Assembly (NCBI GenBank): GCA_947496145.1
Contig: CANMBS010000001.1
Location: 1-64,000, forward strand
Direction: 5' to 3'
DNA: 64,000 bases
Origin: an uncultured Pseudovibrio sp.
GTDB taxonomy: Bacteria; Pseudomonadota; Alphaproteobacteria; Rhizobiales; Stappiaceae
Below are positions 17,919-26,676 of the stretch, in pieces; position 1 is the first letter of the stretch; each line of letters starts with the position of its first letter. Under the pieces are notes generated by a model, which saw only the letters and a program-made list of their open reading frames with translations, was not told the origin of the DNA and did no database searches. The position numbers were made by a program, and so were the translations under genes.

Positions 17919-18383
17919 TTATGCGGAAAGTTCGAGCTCCCGTTCTGAGTTAGCAGCGACACTCAAGCGTATTTCGTCTGCATTTTCAATTATTTCTGTC
18001 AGGTTAATAGCATCAAGTTCATTCATAAAGGTATTTAAAGCATGCTTTAGCTTGCCTCTGAACCGACAGACTGCTGACAATGGGCAGTCTCTGTTTGGCG
18101 AACAGGCAAAGCACTCCACTAAAGCAAAATTATCTTCAACATTCCGTACGAGCTTACCAATATTAATGGAGGCAGGTGCGTGAGCTAACATCAGCCCTCC
18201 CAAACGCCCTCTCCTCGATTTTATGTAGCCCTTGCGGTTGAGAATTTGCACGACCTTAGCCACTTGCGGTCGCCCGCTATTGGTTGCCTCAGACAAGCGA
18301 TCAATCGTCCACTTGTCATTCCGGTTGACAGCCATGAGCATCAGAATGCGTACCGCCACATCTGTCATCCCAGTTAGTTTCAT
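17919..18383 (-). CDS. nsrR: Rrf2-family regulator, NsrR-like iron-sulfur NO sensor
   Basis: A 154-residue DNA-binding protein. The winged helix is at about residues 22-62 (WTIDRLSEATNSGRPQVAKVVQILNRKGYIKSRRGRLGG). The cluster-binding loop CFACSPNRDCPLSAVC has C94, C100 and C106 in the CX5CX5C spacing that binds the nitric-oxide-sensitive cluster in NsrR (C91 is extra). NsrR normally represses NO-detoxification genes. An inverted repeat sits at 18406-18420, immediately upstream, and the divergent gene encodes a globin-type gas sensor. The NsrR assignment over RirA or IscR rests on the cysteine spacing. Confidence 0.8.
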   Translation of the reverse strand: MKLTGMTDVAVRILMLMAVNRNDKWTIDRLSEATNSGRPQVAKVVQILNRKGYIKSRRGRLGGLMLAHAPASINIGKLVRNVEDNFALVECFACSPNRDCPLSAVCRFRGKLKHALNTFMNELDAINLTEIIENADEIRLSVAANSERELELSA

Positions 18384-18405
18384 AAGTACCTCTATCTGCC
18401 CATAG

Positions 18406-18420
18406 ATGAATTAATTTCAT
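18406..18420. promoter_or_regulatory. candidate Rrf2/NsrR operator
   Basis: Dyad ATGAA-N5-TTCAT 23 bases upstream of the Rrf2 start codon, in an AT-rich stretch. NsrR sites are AT-rich dyads, so autoregulation is plausible. The match is to general form only. Confidence 0.35.
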
Positions 18421-18511
18421 TCAATCAGAGTTTATAATAATATTAGTCGTATTGTTTTTAGTGGTTGACACCGCTCACATAATAGAAAAGATCAGTACTC
18501 TCACTGACACA

Positions 18512-18525
18512 TTGATTTCCATCAA
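18512..18525. promoter_or_regulatory. FNR/FixK-type binding site
   Basis: A perfect consensus dyad TTGAT-TTCC-ATCAA in the divergent region between the Rrf2 gene and the globin chemoreceptor, about 190 bases before the chemoreceptor start. The consensus for FNR/FixK/Anr proteins is TTGAT-N4-ATCAA. This indicates oxygen-dependent control of one or both genes. Confidence 0.75.
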
Positions 18526-18593
18526 ATACCACCAAAATATAACGAGCAACCGAATGCAGGAGAAAACAGACTTTCGCTAAGGAGAAAAAATAA

Positions 18594-18674
18594 ATGTGCG
18601 CATTACTTAGTGAAATTCACTCTTCTGAATATTCTATATTTCGCAACCCCAACAGATCCTTGAGAAACAACTGA
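18594..18674 (+). CDS. candidate 26-residue leader ORF upstream of the globin chemoreceptor
   Basis: A 26-codon frame preceded by a strong AAGGAG about ten bases before its ATG, a better ribosome site than that of the chemoreceptor gene 39 bases downstream. The peptide begins MCALLSEIHSSEY and is polar. It may be a small protein or a translational-coupling leader. Support is limited to the ribosome site and position. Confidence 0.3.
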   Translation: MCALLSEIHSSEYSIFRNPNRSLRNN

Positions 18675-18713
18675 AAAAATCGAACACAATGATTTATCAG
18701 ACACGGATGTTTA

Positions 18714-20048
18714 ATGAGCGAAACTATCGAAGATCGACTGAGATATCACAGTATATCTACTGAGGAGTTAGATGAACTTGGAAAATCTCAAGACGTTATA
18801 ATGGCACTTATGCCTGGGGTTCTGGATGATTTTTACAAGCATATTCGCAGCTTCCCGGAAACGCTAAAGTTCTTTAAGAACGAAAAGCATATGAATCATG
18901 CAAAGGAGAAGCAGCTCGAACACTGGAGATTAATTTGCAGTGGCAAGCTTGATGCCAACTATGCTCAATCCGTTCGTCGAATTGGCATGGCCCACCAGAA
19001 ACTGGGGTTGACCTCACAATGGTACATCGGCGCTTACAGCAAGTTAGGCAGCCTTCTCAGCACTGCATTGCTTGAGCAATGCACTGGCAGTTTGTTTGCA
19101 CGTTCCAACCGCACAATCAGGCGATTAAATCATATCCTGAACAAAGTTATTTTGTTGGATATGGAACTTGCGCTGGCAATATATGACCAGACAGATGCAG
19201 CTGCCCGGAAGAGATTTCTATCCGATCTTGCCATGCATTTTGAAGGTTCAATCGGGCAGGTTACGTCTTCAATAACCAGTGCGGCGGAGCAATTGCACGG
19301 TTCAGCGGTGTCGCTCTCCGGCAATTCTGAACGCACAAACTCCATAAGCTCCAATGTGGCAACTGCATCGCTGCATGCATCGCAAAACGTTGAAGCTGTG
19401 CGCAGTGCAACAGAAGAGCTGGGCATTGCGATCTCTGAAATCTCAGAGCAGGTGCATAAGACGACGATAACAGCGTCAAATGCCTCTGAAGCTTCAACCA
19501 AAGCCTTTGAACAGGTCAGCCATCTTTCTCAGGTTGCTATAGAGATTGGAGATATTATTGAGCTGATCAATAAGATTTCCGAGCAAACCCATTTGCTTGC
19601 CCTGAATGCAACCATTGAAGCTGCCCGCGCCGGGGAACTTGGAAAAGGTTTTGCAGTCGTTGCCCATGAGGTTAAATCTCTAGCCGAGCAAACTGCGAGC
19701 GCCACCGTGCAAATCAGTGAGCAGATTGCGGGAATTCAACAAAGCACGAGCGGGTCCAAAGAGGCTATTTCTGAAATCAAGACGGTGATTGAAGATATGA
19801 GCCTGAGTGCAAATGCGATTGCAAGCGCAGTGGAGCAGCAAGGCATTGCAACACAATCTATCGCTATGAACATCCGGGATGCGGCGATGGGAACTACACA
19901 GGTATCCCGCAGCATCGGACAGGTACAACAGGCAGCTGTTGAAACAGATAAAACCGCGAGTGGCGTTCTTAACGCAGCTCAGGGGTTAAGCAGTCAGGCC
20001 GCTGACCTTCGCTCTTCTGTGGGGGCATTCCTGAAGAATTTGAAATAA
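18714..20048 (+). CDS. globin-coupled methyl-accepting chemotaxis protein (HemAT-like)
   Basis: A 444-residue soluble chemoreceptor without membrane segments. Residues about 15-165 form a protoglobin-type sensor globin, with H94 in GMAHQKLGL as the probable proximal haem ligand. The C-terminal half is an MCP signalling domain with the highly conserved hairpin tip EQTHLLALNATIEAARAGELGKGFAVVAHEVKSLAEQ (shown in part by LLALNATIEAARAGE). It should bind O2 or another diatomic gas and signal through CheA/CheW for aerotaxis. An FNR-type site upstream and an NsrR-like regulator divergent from it place it in a gas-responsive locus. A terminator follows at 20128. Confidence 0.92.
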   Translation: MSETIEDRLRYHSISTEELDELGKSQDVIMALMPGVLDDFYKHIRSFPETLKFFKNEKHMNHAKEKQLEHWRLICSGKLDANYAQSVRRIGMAHQKLGLTSQWYIGAYSKLGSLLSTALLEQCTGSLFARSNRTIRRLNHILNKVILLDMELALAIYDQTDAAARKRFLSDLAMHFEGSIGQVTSSITSAAEQLHGSAVSLSGNSERTNSISSNVATASLHASQNVEAVRSATEELGIAISEISEQVHKTTITASNASEASTKAFEQVSHLSQVAIEIGDIIELINKISEQTHLLALNATIEAARAGELGKGFAVVAHEVKSLAEQTASATVQISEQIAGIQQSTSGSKEAISEIKTVIEDMSLSANAIASAVEQQGIATQSIAMNIRDAAMGTTQVSRSIGQVQQAAVETDKTASGVLNAAQGLSSQAADLRSSVGAFLKNLK

Positions 20049-20127
20049 AGATTTGCCTGTGATCATCAGCCGACGAGAGTTGCGCTCCCAAAACAAGCAG
20101 AAGCCACTTTGTATTCACGACATGCCC

Positions 20128-20174
20128 AAAAGGTTCTTGTTTCATCTGTGCGAAGCAAGAACCTTTTTCTTTTT
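20128..20174 (+). terminator. intrinsic terminator after the globin chemoreceptor
   Basis: Inverted repeat AAAAGGTTCTTG (20128-20139) / CAAGAACCTTTT (20156-20167), 12 perfect pairs with a 16-base loop, followed by TTCTTTTTC. It is 80 bases after the stop codon. Confidence 0.8.
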
Positions 20175-20300
20175 CGTTCTACTTTCCGATAATTAACGCT
20201 GTGCCCATACTCTCTCAAGATAACAGAACCATCTCACTGTTATTTTTAAGTAATACATAAATTCGCACTGCAATATTCAAATTCGAAATCAATTATAATT

Positions 20301-20314
20301 TTGATTTACATCAA
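20301..20314. promoter_or_regulatory. second FNR/FixK-type binding site
   Basis: Perfect dyad TTGAT-TTAC-ATCAA in an AT-rich stretch, about 100 bases before the candidate leader ORF and 306 before the substrate-binding-protein gene. It is the only such site in the 20.17-20.62 kb gap and probably drives that transcript. The rest of this gap holds the leader ORF and hairpin described separately. Confidence 0.7.
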
Positions 20315-20413
20315 TTATATGCGGAAATCATATACTTATTCTTATGAATACAACACATAAGTTTAATTGCGACTCTCAAACTCAACATATTACTAATTAC
20401 CTTAGGTGAATTC

Positions 20414-20488
20414 ATGCAGAAATTTTCTATGGGGGAAAAGTCTCTGCGACAGGTTTTAATGAGGATGAAACCATCTCACCTGGTTTAG
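20414..20488 (+). CDS. candidate 24-residue leader peptide
   Basis: Frame of 24 codons starting ATG behind TTAGGTGA and ending TAG at 20486-20488. The stop codon directly abuts a hairpin with a T6 tract. The peptide is basic and begins MQKFSMGEKSLRQV. The geometry of short ORF, then hairpin, then structural gene resembles transcription attenuation, but no run of a single regulatory codon is present. Confidence 0.35.
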   Translation: MQKFSMGEKSLRQVLMRMKPSHLV

Positions 20489-20508
20489 TGCACGCCCGTG
20501 CATTTTTT
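20489..20508 (+). terminator. terminator-like hairpin in the leader of the substrate-binding-protein gene
   Basis: TGCAC-GCCC-GTGCA stem-loop followed by six T residues, immediately after the candidate leader ORF and about 110 bases before the structural gene. The short stem makes it a weak terminator, which fits an attenuator. A competing pairing with the downstream GCAGGCACGCAC is possible. Confidence 0.4.
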
Positions 20509-20619
20509 GCAGGCACGCACCGCGCTCTAAGCCGTCTGATCTGAGCGACTTTCCGGGGCTTTATTGAATCCAATTGAAAGGAATGCGCTCACGGGTATTT
20601 TGTTTTTTGAGGGGAAACT

Positions 20620-21966
20620 ATGAGCATTATTCGCAGGTCGATGAATCGACGTCATTTATTAAAAGCCGGGGCAGCCAGCAGTCTTGTTCTTGCAACGCCA
20701 ACAATTATTAGTCGCAATGCGTGGGCCACAACCAATTTCCGCAATGATCCAACAAACGCAAAGACTGTGAAGTTCGGATTTAACGTCCCTCAAACCGGCG
20801 CTTATGCAGATGAGGGGGCTGATGAGCTGCGAGGATTTGAGCTCGCCGTAAAACACCTGAATGGTGAAGGCGACGGCGGTATGCTGAATACCATGAAACC
20901 GCTTGCTCTGGATGGAAATGGAGTTCTCGGCAAAAAAGTTGAGTTCGTAACAGGTGATACGCGAACCAAAACGGACGCTGCACGCAGCTCTGCCGAACGC
21001 ATGATCAACGATGAAGGTGTCATCATGTGGTCTGGTGGCTCGTCTTCCAGTACCGCGATTGTACAGCAATCACTGGCTCAGGAGATGGGGGTTATTTTCA
21101 TGTGTGCTCTCTCGCACTCCAATGACACCACGGGTAAGGACAAGCGCCGTTACGGCTTCCGTCACTTTTTCAATGCCTATATGTCCGGTGTTGCACTCGG
21201 CCCGGTGCTTAAAAAGGAAATTGGTGAGGAACGACGCGCCTTCCATCTGACTGCCGATTATACCTGGGGTTGGACCCAGGAGGAGTCCATCACTAAAACC
21301 ACCGAGGGACTTGGCTGGGAAACCGTAAACAGAGTACGCACCCCATTAGGTGCCGGTGACTTCTCACAGTATCTGGATCAGGTGTTGAATTCCGGCGCTG
21401 ATGTGCTGGTGCTGAACCATTATGGCAGGGATATGGTGGACTCTCTGGGTCAGGCCGTAAAGCTTGGATTGCGTGATAAGGTTGTGAACGGCAAGAATTT
21501 TGAGATTATCGTTCCGCTTTACTCGCGTCTGATGGCTCAGGGCGCAGGTGATAACATCAAGGGAATCTACGGCACAACCAACTGGAACTGGTCTTTGCAA
21601 GATGCTGGCTCCAGAGCTTTTGTAGGTTCCTTCGGACAAGCTTATGGCTTCCCACCGTCTCAGGCGGCCCATACGTGTTATGTGCAGACACTGCTTTATG
21701 CTGATGCGTGTGTACGTGCTGAAACCTTCAATCCTGCTCAGGTTATCAAGGCTCTTGAGGATCATCAGTTTGATGGTATGGGCAACGGTCCTACACTGTA
21801 CCGTGGTGCAGACCATCAGTGCTTCAAAGACGTGGTTGTTGTGAAAGGCAACGAGCACCCAACTTCGCCATTTGATGTTCTGGAAGTCGTGGAACTAACA
21901 CCAGCATCTCAGGTTACTTATGAACCGAGCATATTTGGTGGCGAGCTTGGTCCCTACGAGGTGTAA
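20620..21966 (+). CDS. Tat-exported ABC-type substrate-binding protein (branched-chain amino acid / amide family)
   Basis: A 448-residue periplasmic binding protein of the Peripla_BP_6 (LivJ/UrtA-like) fold. The N-terminus carries a twin-arginine signal, MNRRHLLKAGAASS, then a hydrophobic stretch ending NAWA. The mature domain begins VKFGFNVPQTGAYADEG, typical of this family. The ligand may be an amide, an amino acid or an aromatic compound. No permease or ATPase gene is nearby, so it is an orphan that must work with a distant transporter or a sensor. GAGGGG precedes the ATG. Upstream lie an FNR-type site, a possible leader peptide and a hairpin. Confidence 0.88.
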   Translation: MSIIRRSMNRRHLLKAGAASSLVLATPTIISRNAWATTNFRNDPTNAKTVKFGFNVPQTGAYADEGADELRGFELAVKHLNGEGDGGMLNTMKPLALDGNGVLGKKVEFVTGDTRTKTDAARSSAERMINDEGVIMWSGGSSSSTAIVQQSLAQEMGVIFMCALSHSNDTTGKDKRRYGFRHFFNAYMSGVALGPVLKKEIGEERRAFHLTADYTWGWTQEESITKTTEGLGWETVNRVRTPLGAGDFSQYLDQVLNSGADVLVLNHYGRDMVDSLGQAVKLGLRDKVVNGKNFEIIVPLYSRLMAQGAGDNIKGIYGTTNWNWSLQDAGSRAFVGSFGQAYGFPPSQAAHTCYVQTLLYADACVRAETFNPAQVIKALEDHQFDGMGNGPTLYRGADHQCFKDVVVVKGNEHPTSPFDVLEVVELTPASQVTYEPSIFGGELGPYEV

Positions 21967-21976
21967 GAGTTTCTTT

Positions 21977-22011
21977 CTGCCCGGCTTCACAATGCCTCAG
22001 AAGCCGGGCAG
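21977..22011 (+). terminator. strong hairpin after the substrate-binding-protein gene
   Basis: Inverted repeat CTGCCCGGCTTC / GAAGCCGGGCAG, 12 pairs with an 11-base loop, ten bases after the stop codon. There is no T tract downstream, so it may protect mRNA ends or act as a Rho-associated or weak terminator. Confidence 0.6.
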
Positions 22012-22231
22012 AGGGTTGGATGACGGGACCGTTGCCGGGCTATAAGGTTGCTGTCCCTCTCTTCGCGATTTCCAGAGGGTGGCTCTAAATTGTTATAATT
22101 GAATGGAATTTGACCAATCCCATTGGCGCTGAATTACCATGATTTGCCAAAGTGCATGCAGGATATGCCGGGCGCTGTACACTCTGTGAAGATGCAAGAT
22201 TATCTGCTCTTTACAGAAAGAAGGTCTGTAT

Positions 22232-23482
22232 ATGCGCTTCCTGTCTCAGCGTGAAGAAGAAGCGTCTTTGTCAAACTCAAAGTCGCGGCTTACGGTGAGC
22301 TACGACAACATTCCACGGCATCGCACGCAGTTGCATCAGCGTCTTTTAGATCTGGGTTTGCCAACGCAACCGGTTATCCGCGAGGTGCTTGATTGCGCAC
22401 AGTATTATTCGCTTAAAGCGCATGAGCTGCTGTTGATCGAAGGCGAAAGTGCGGATCGGTTCTTCATCATTTTAGAAGGTGATCTGGAGGTCGTAAAAGA
22501 AGATCAGGACGGGGCTGAGACTGTGCTTTCGCATTTAAGAGCGGGAGATGTGGCGGGGGAACTGGCCTATATCCGCGCTCATATTGGCCCGCAGCGTTAT
22601 GTTGTGAGTGTCCGGGCCAGACGGGATACGGTTGTTGCCTCGCTGAGCTGGAACAGATACGGCACCCTGCCCACATCCACCGAAACCAATTCCATGCTGT
22701 TTCGTTATTTTGCGCGGCAGGCGGCACATCAGTTGGAACAAACCAGCTCACGGGTGCTGGAAGAGATCAAAATACGGTCGCGACGCCTACAGGCTTATGC
22801 TGTGCTGCTGGTGGCAAACATGATTGCCATGTCCTCGTTTGCTTTGTTTATCAGCCTTTATAAGGGTTTCTTTGATCAGGACGGTTATGGCTTTGTGGCG
22901 ATGACGGCTTATAGCCTGAGCCTGAACTTCATTCTGGCGGCAATTCTGTTTTACATCATGAAGAATTTGTATCTGCCGCCCAGACTCTTCGGACTGGAAT
23001 TCACTCACTTACCAAGTCAGTTTGCCTATGGGATCGTAATGAGTGTACCGATTATTCTGGTGATGGCCGGGATTCGGTATGTATTGCATCCTGATGAAGC
23101 CGCGCTTTCCTTCTATTTCCTCAGTCATCAGGTTCAAGGCCCATTCATGGGGTGGCCTGAGCTCGCATTTGCTATGTTTTATGCTCTGGTGATGTGTCCT
23201 ATCCAGCAGTTTATTGTCCGGTGCGGAATGCAGGTTCCTGTCACGTCTGCGCTCGGGTCACATCGACTTTCCTCGGCATTCTGGGGCAACTTTGCTGCAT
23301 CCGTTGCCTTTTCAATCATCCACCTCCCCTACTCTAAGATGGCGGTCTTACTCACGTTTCTGGTTAGCTTTTATTGGGGCTTGCTCTTCCAGCATCGGCG
23401 ATCATGGGTTGCTGTGTCCACCAGCCATGCAATTGCAGGACTGGCGGTGTTTTACTGGTTTGGACTACTGCGCATTTCCTAG
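22232..23482 (+). CDS. cyclic-nucleotide-binding domain fused to a CPBP (CAAX-protease-like) membrane domain, catalytic Glu pair replaced
   Basis: 416 residues. Positions about 48-165 form a cNMP-binding domain (LLIEGESADRFFIILEGDLEVV, GDVAGELAYIR, phosphate-site R122). From about 185 come seven or eight membrane segments of the CPBP/Abi intramembrane-protease fold. The family's EExxxR motif reads QQFIVR (Q325, Q326, R330) here, while the downstream histidines are kept (FSIIHLPY H364; STSHAIAG H399). It may be a proteolytically inactive, nucleotide-gated membrane protein. AGAAGG precedes the ATG. It is monocistronic and convergent with the RND pump. Confidence 0.8.
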   Translation: MRFLSQREEEASLSNSKSRLTVSYDNIPRHRTQLHQRLLDLGLPTQPVIREVLDCAQYYSLKAHELLLIEGESADRFFIILEGDLEVVKEDQDGAETVLSHLRAGDVAGELAYIRAHIGPQRYVVSVRARRDTVVASLSWNRYGTLPTSTETNSMLFRYFARQAAHQLEQTSSRVLEEIKIRSRRLQAYAVLLVANMIAMSSFALFISLYKGFFDQDGYGFVAMTAYSLSLNFILAAILFYIMKNLYLPPRLFGLEFTHLPSQFAYGIVMSVPIILVMAGIRYVLHPDEAALSFYFLSHQVQGPFMGWPELAFAMFYALVMCPIQQFIVRCGMQVPVTSALGSHRLSSAFWGNFAASVAFSIIHLPYSKMAVLLTFLVSFYWGLLFQHRRSWVAVSTSHAIAGLAVFYWFGLLRIS

Positions 23483-23496
23483 TCAGAGCGGCGATG

Positions 23497-26400
23497 TCAG
23501 GCTTCACCTTCTTTGCGATCTGCTTCAGGTTCACTGCCACGCCCCTGGGCCGCGCGGCCTTCCTCAATAGTCCAGCCTGCTTTCTCGCGCATCCACTGGA
23601 AGCTGACATAAAGTGTTGGAATGAGGAAGATGCCAACAGTGGCTGAAAACAGCATTCCGACCAGCACGGGCACGCCCACAGCAACCATAGCTCCTGCACC
23701 GGGGCCGGAGGAGATCACCAGAGGAACCAGACCTGCGGAGAATGCCAGAGAGGTCATCATCACAGGCCGAAAACGCAAGCGTGCGCCCTCGATTGCAGAT
23801 TCGTAAAGACCCATACCATCAATGCGTTTTTCCAGTGAGAACTCATTCATCAAAATGGCGTTCTTACCAGCAAGCGCAATCAAAATGACCAAGCCGATTT
23901 GTGCATACAGATCGAACGCCAGACCAAAAATCCAGAGGCTGAGCAAGGCACCTGCCAGTGCCGGAGCCACGGAGAGCAGCACCGGAATTGGGGTGTTCCA
24001 GCTTTCATAAAGGGCAACGAGGAACAGATAGGCGAACAGGAAGGCCAGACCAAGCACCAGCGCAGTTTGTCCGGCGGCTTCCTTTTGCTCCAGTGCCAGT
24101 CCGGTCCATTCATAGGCATAGCCCTTTGGCAGAGCTTTGGCTGCAACCTCATCCATTGCCGTCAAAGCTTCACCCAGACCGACGCCGGGTGCGGCGTTGC
24201 CGTTGAAGGAAACAGCGCGGTAATTGTTGTAGCGGGTTATGGTGTTTGCACCTCGGGAAAGTTCTGACTGCACGACTGAGGAGAGTTCCACCATTTCGCC
24301 AGAACTGGAGCGGACAAAGATTGTGCCGATGTCCTCAACCCCGGACCGATACTTTTGCTCGGCCTGAAGGCGCACCGTCCAGGTACGTCCGTAAAGGTTG
24401 AAATCGTTGATGTAATAGCCGCCCAGCGTTGCCTGCAGGGCATTATAAACACTTGCAATATTGAGCCCGAGCACCTGAGCCCGCTCACGGTCCAGCTTTA
24501 CATTTACCTGCGGTGTGTTTGCATTGAAGGTGGTGAAGAAGGAAGCAATGGCCGGGGCTTCATTCGCAGCGACAATCAAAGATCGGGACACTTGTGCCAG
24601 CACTGTCGGGTCCTGCCCTTCCAGCGCTTCCATGATGAACTCGAAACCACCTACAGTCCCAAGACCATCAATCGCTGCGGGGTTTACCGGGAAGAACGTT
24701 GCCTCAGGAATACCTGCCAAGGCACCGTATGTTCTGTAAACGAAAGCGAAAGACGACAGTTCTCTGGTGGGACGTTCCTCATAGTCCTTGAGCTTTACAA
24801 AGAATACGCCTGCGTTTGGTGACGAACCACCGCCTGCCAGCAAATCAAGACCGATGACCATCGTAGTGGAATCAACTGCCGGGTCTTTGCGAATTATATC
24901 ATCGGCCTTGCGCATCACCTCTTCAGTACGGTTTCTGGATGCTCCCGGAGGCAGGTTGACCAGCACCATGGCATAGCCTTTGTCTTCATCGGGTACAAAT
25001 CCATCCGGGGTGATGGACACTATCAGAAAGCCGAAAAGTGCAAAGCCTACAACGGCAGGCAAGGAAACCAGCGACATTCTGGCGATGCGCTTGATGAGAT
25101 CAGCATAACCATGGCCGATTGCATCAATCTTCTGGGAAATCGCAAGCATAACGCCCGTCAGGCCCTCAGACCGCATTAAAATGGCGCAAAGAGCTGGCGA
25201 TAAAGACAAGGCATTGATTGTAGAGATGACCATTGCTGCGGAAATCGAGACCGCAAATTCTCTGAAGAGCACACCGGAAGAACCGGGCAGGAAGGCGACC
25301 GGGACGAACACCGAGAGCAGAACCAGAGTAGTTGCCAGCACAGGAGCTGCAATTTCCCCCACCGCTTTGGAGGTTGCCTGAGCGGGTGTGAGGTCCGGCT
25401 CCTCGTGCATAATACGCTCAACATTCTCAACCACAATGATGGCGTCATCCACCACGATACCAATGGCGAGGACTAAAGCGAGCAGTGAGATGGTATTGGC
25501 TGAGTACCCCATCATATAGGCCACAGCGACAGCCCCGATGATGGAAACCGGAACTGCAATGAGCGGAATGAGCGTTGCCCGGAACCTACCCAAAAACACA
25601 AAAACCACGATTGTCACAAGCACGAAGGCTTCCAGCAATGTGTGGATCACTTTCGCAATCATCTCATTCACGAACAAGGATGTATCGAAGATGGAAAGAT
25701 ATGTGAGGTCTTCGGGGAAACGTTCTGCGAGGAATGCGATGCGCTCGTTGACGGCCTCTGACACTGCCACAGCATTTGCCCCGGGTGACAGATAAATCCC
25801 AACCATGGCGGTTGGTTGCTGGTTGTATTCTGCCAGCACATCAAAAGAGGCGCTGCTCAACTCCACACGTGCCACGTTTCTCAAGTGAACTACTGAACCA
25901 TCAGGATTTGCACGCAGAACGATGTTCTGGAATTCTTCGACGGTATTCAAACGGCCCTTCGCAGTCACCGTAAGCTGGAGTTGCTGGTCTGCTGCTAATG
26001 GCGCAGCACCAATGCGGCCTACAGCGGCCTGTTTGTTTTGCGACTGGACTGCCGCAATAACATCTTCGGCAGTCAGATTCAGCGCTCTGAGTTTGGCTGG
26101 GTCGAGCCAGATGCGCATGGAGTAGTCTTGTGCGCCAAAAACACTGGCATCTCCAACACCGGGAATACGCTTTAGCTCATCGACAATGTTGATGGTGACA
26201 TAATTAGAAATGAAGAGACCGTCGTGTGTCTGTTCCGGGGAGTAAAAGGAGATTGCCTGAAGGAGGTCTCCTGCCTTTTTGGTGACGTTGACGCCCTGAT
26301 CGCGCACCTCCTGCGGGAGTTTGCTTTCGATCGTGCTTATTCGGTTTTGAACATTGACCGCATTAATGTCGGGATTGGTCGTCAGATCAAAATAGACGGT

Positions 26401-26673
26401 CAGTGAATAAGTCCCATCGCTGGAGGAAGATGACTTCATGTAGCGCATGCCATCCACGCCATTGACGGCCCCCTCAATGAGCTGACCCACGCTCTCTTCT
26501 ACGGTTAGTGCATCAGCACCAATATAGGTGGCGCTAACCTGCACTGTGGGAGGTGCAATTGTGGGGTACTGTGAGACCGGAATAGAGTAAATTGAGATTG
26601 CACCAACAACGACAATCAGGATCGAAATCACCATCGCCAGCCGGGGCCGGCGAATAAACATGTCATAGATCAT
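23497..26673 (-). CDS. RND efflux pump permease (HAE1 / AcrB type)
   Basis: A 1058-residue inner-membrane H+/drug antiporter subunit with the standard layout of 12 membrane helices and two large periplasmic loops. Recognisable parts are the N-terminus FIRRPRLAMVISILIVVVG, SQYPTIAPPTVQVSATYIGA, the proton-relay helix with ALVLAIGIVVDDAIIVVENVER (two Asp), FFVKL ... and the duplicated GLVILIALAGKNAILMNEF. The length matches AcrB. It is expressed with the membrane-fusion protein immediately upstream (three bases between them). No TolC-type outer-membrane gene is in the window. Substrates cannot be predicted. Confidence 0.95.
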   Translation of the reverse strand: MIYDMFIRRPRLAMVISILIVVVGAISIYSIPVSQYPTIAPPTVQVSATYIGADALTVEESVGQLIEGAVNGVDGMRYMKSSSSSDGTYSLTVYFDLTTNPDINAVNVQNRISTIESKLPQEVRDQGVNVTKKAGDLLQAISFYSPEQTHDGLFISNYVTINIVDELKRIPGVGDASVFGAQDYSMRIWLDPAKLRALNLTAEDVIAAVQSQNKQAAVGRIGAAPLAADQQLQLTVTAKGRLNTVEEFQNIVLRANPDGSVVHLRNVARVELSSASFDVLAEYNQQPTAMVGIYLSPGANAVAVSEAVNERIAFLAERFPEDLTYLSIFDTSLFVNEMIAKVIHTLLEAFVLVTIVVFVFLGRFRATLIPLIAVPVSIIGAVAVAYMMGYSANTISLLALVLAIGIVVDDAIIVVENVERIMHEEPDLTPAQATSKAVGEIAAPVLATTLVLLSVFVPVAFLPGSSGVLFREFAVSISAAMVISTINALSLSPALCAILMRSEGLTGVMLAISQKIDAIGHGYADLIKRIARMSLVSLPAVVGFALFGFLIVSITPDGFVPDEDKGYAMVLVNLPPGASRNRTEEVMRKADDIIRKDPAVDSTTMVIGLDLLAGGGSSPNAGVFFVKLKDYEERPTRELSSFAFVYRTYGALAGIPEATFFPVNPAAIDGLGTVGGFEFIMEALEGQDPTVLAQVSRSLIVAANEAPAIASFFTTFNANTPQVNVKLDRERAQVLGLNIASVYNALQATLGGYYINDFNLYGRTWTVRLQAEQKYRSGVEDIGTIFVRSSSGEMVELSSVVQSELSRGANTITRYNNYRAVSFNGNAAPGVGLGEALTAMDEVAAKALPKGYAYEWTGLALEQKEAAGQTALVLGLAFLFAYLFLVALYESWNTPIPVLLSVAPALAGALLSLWIFGLAFDLYAQIGLVILIALAGKNAILMNEFSLEKRIDGMGLYESAIEGARLRFRPVMMTSLAFSAGLVPLVISSGPGAGAMVAVGVPVLVGMLFSATVGIFLIPTLYVSFQWMREKAGWTIEEGRAAQGRGSEPEADRKEGEA

Positions 26674-26676
26674 GGT

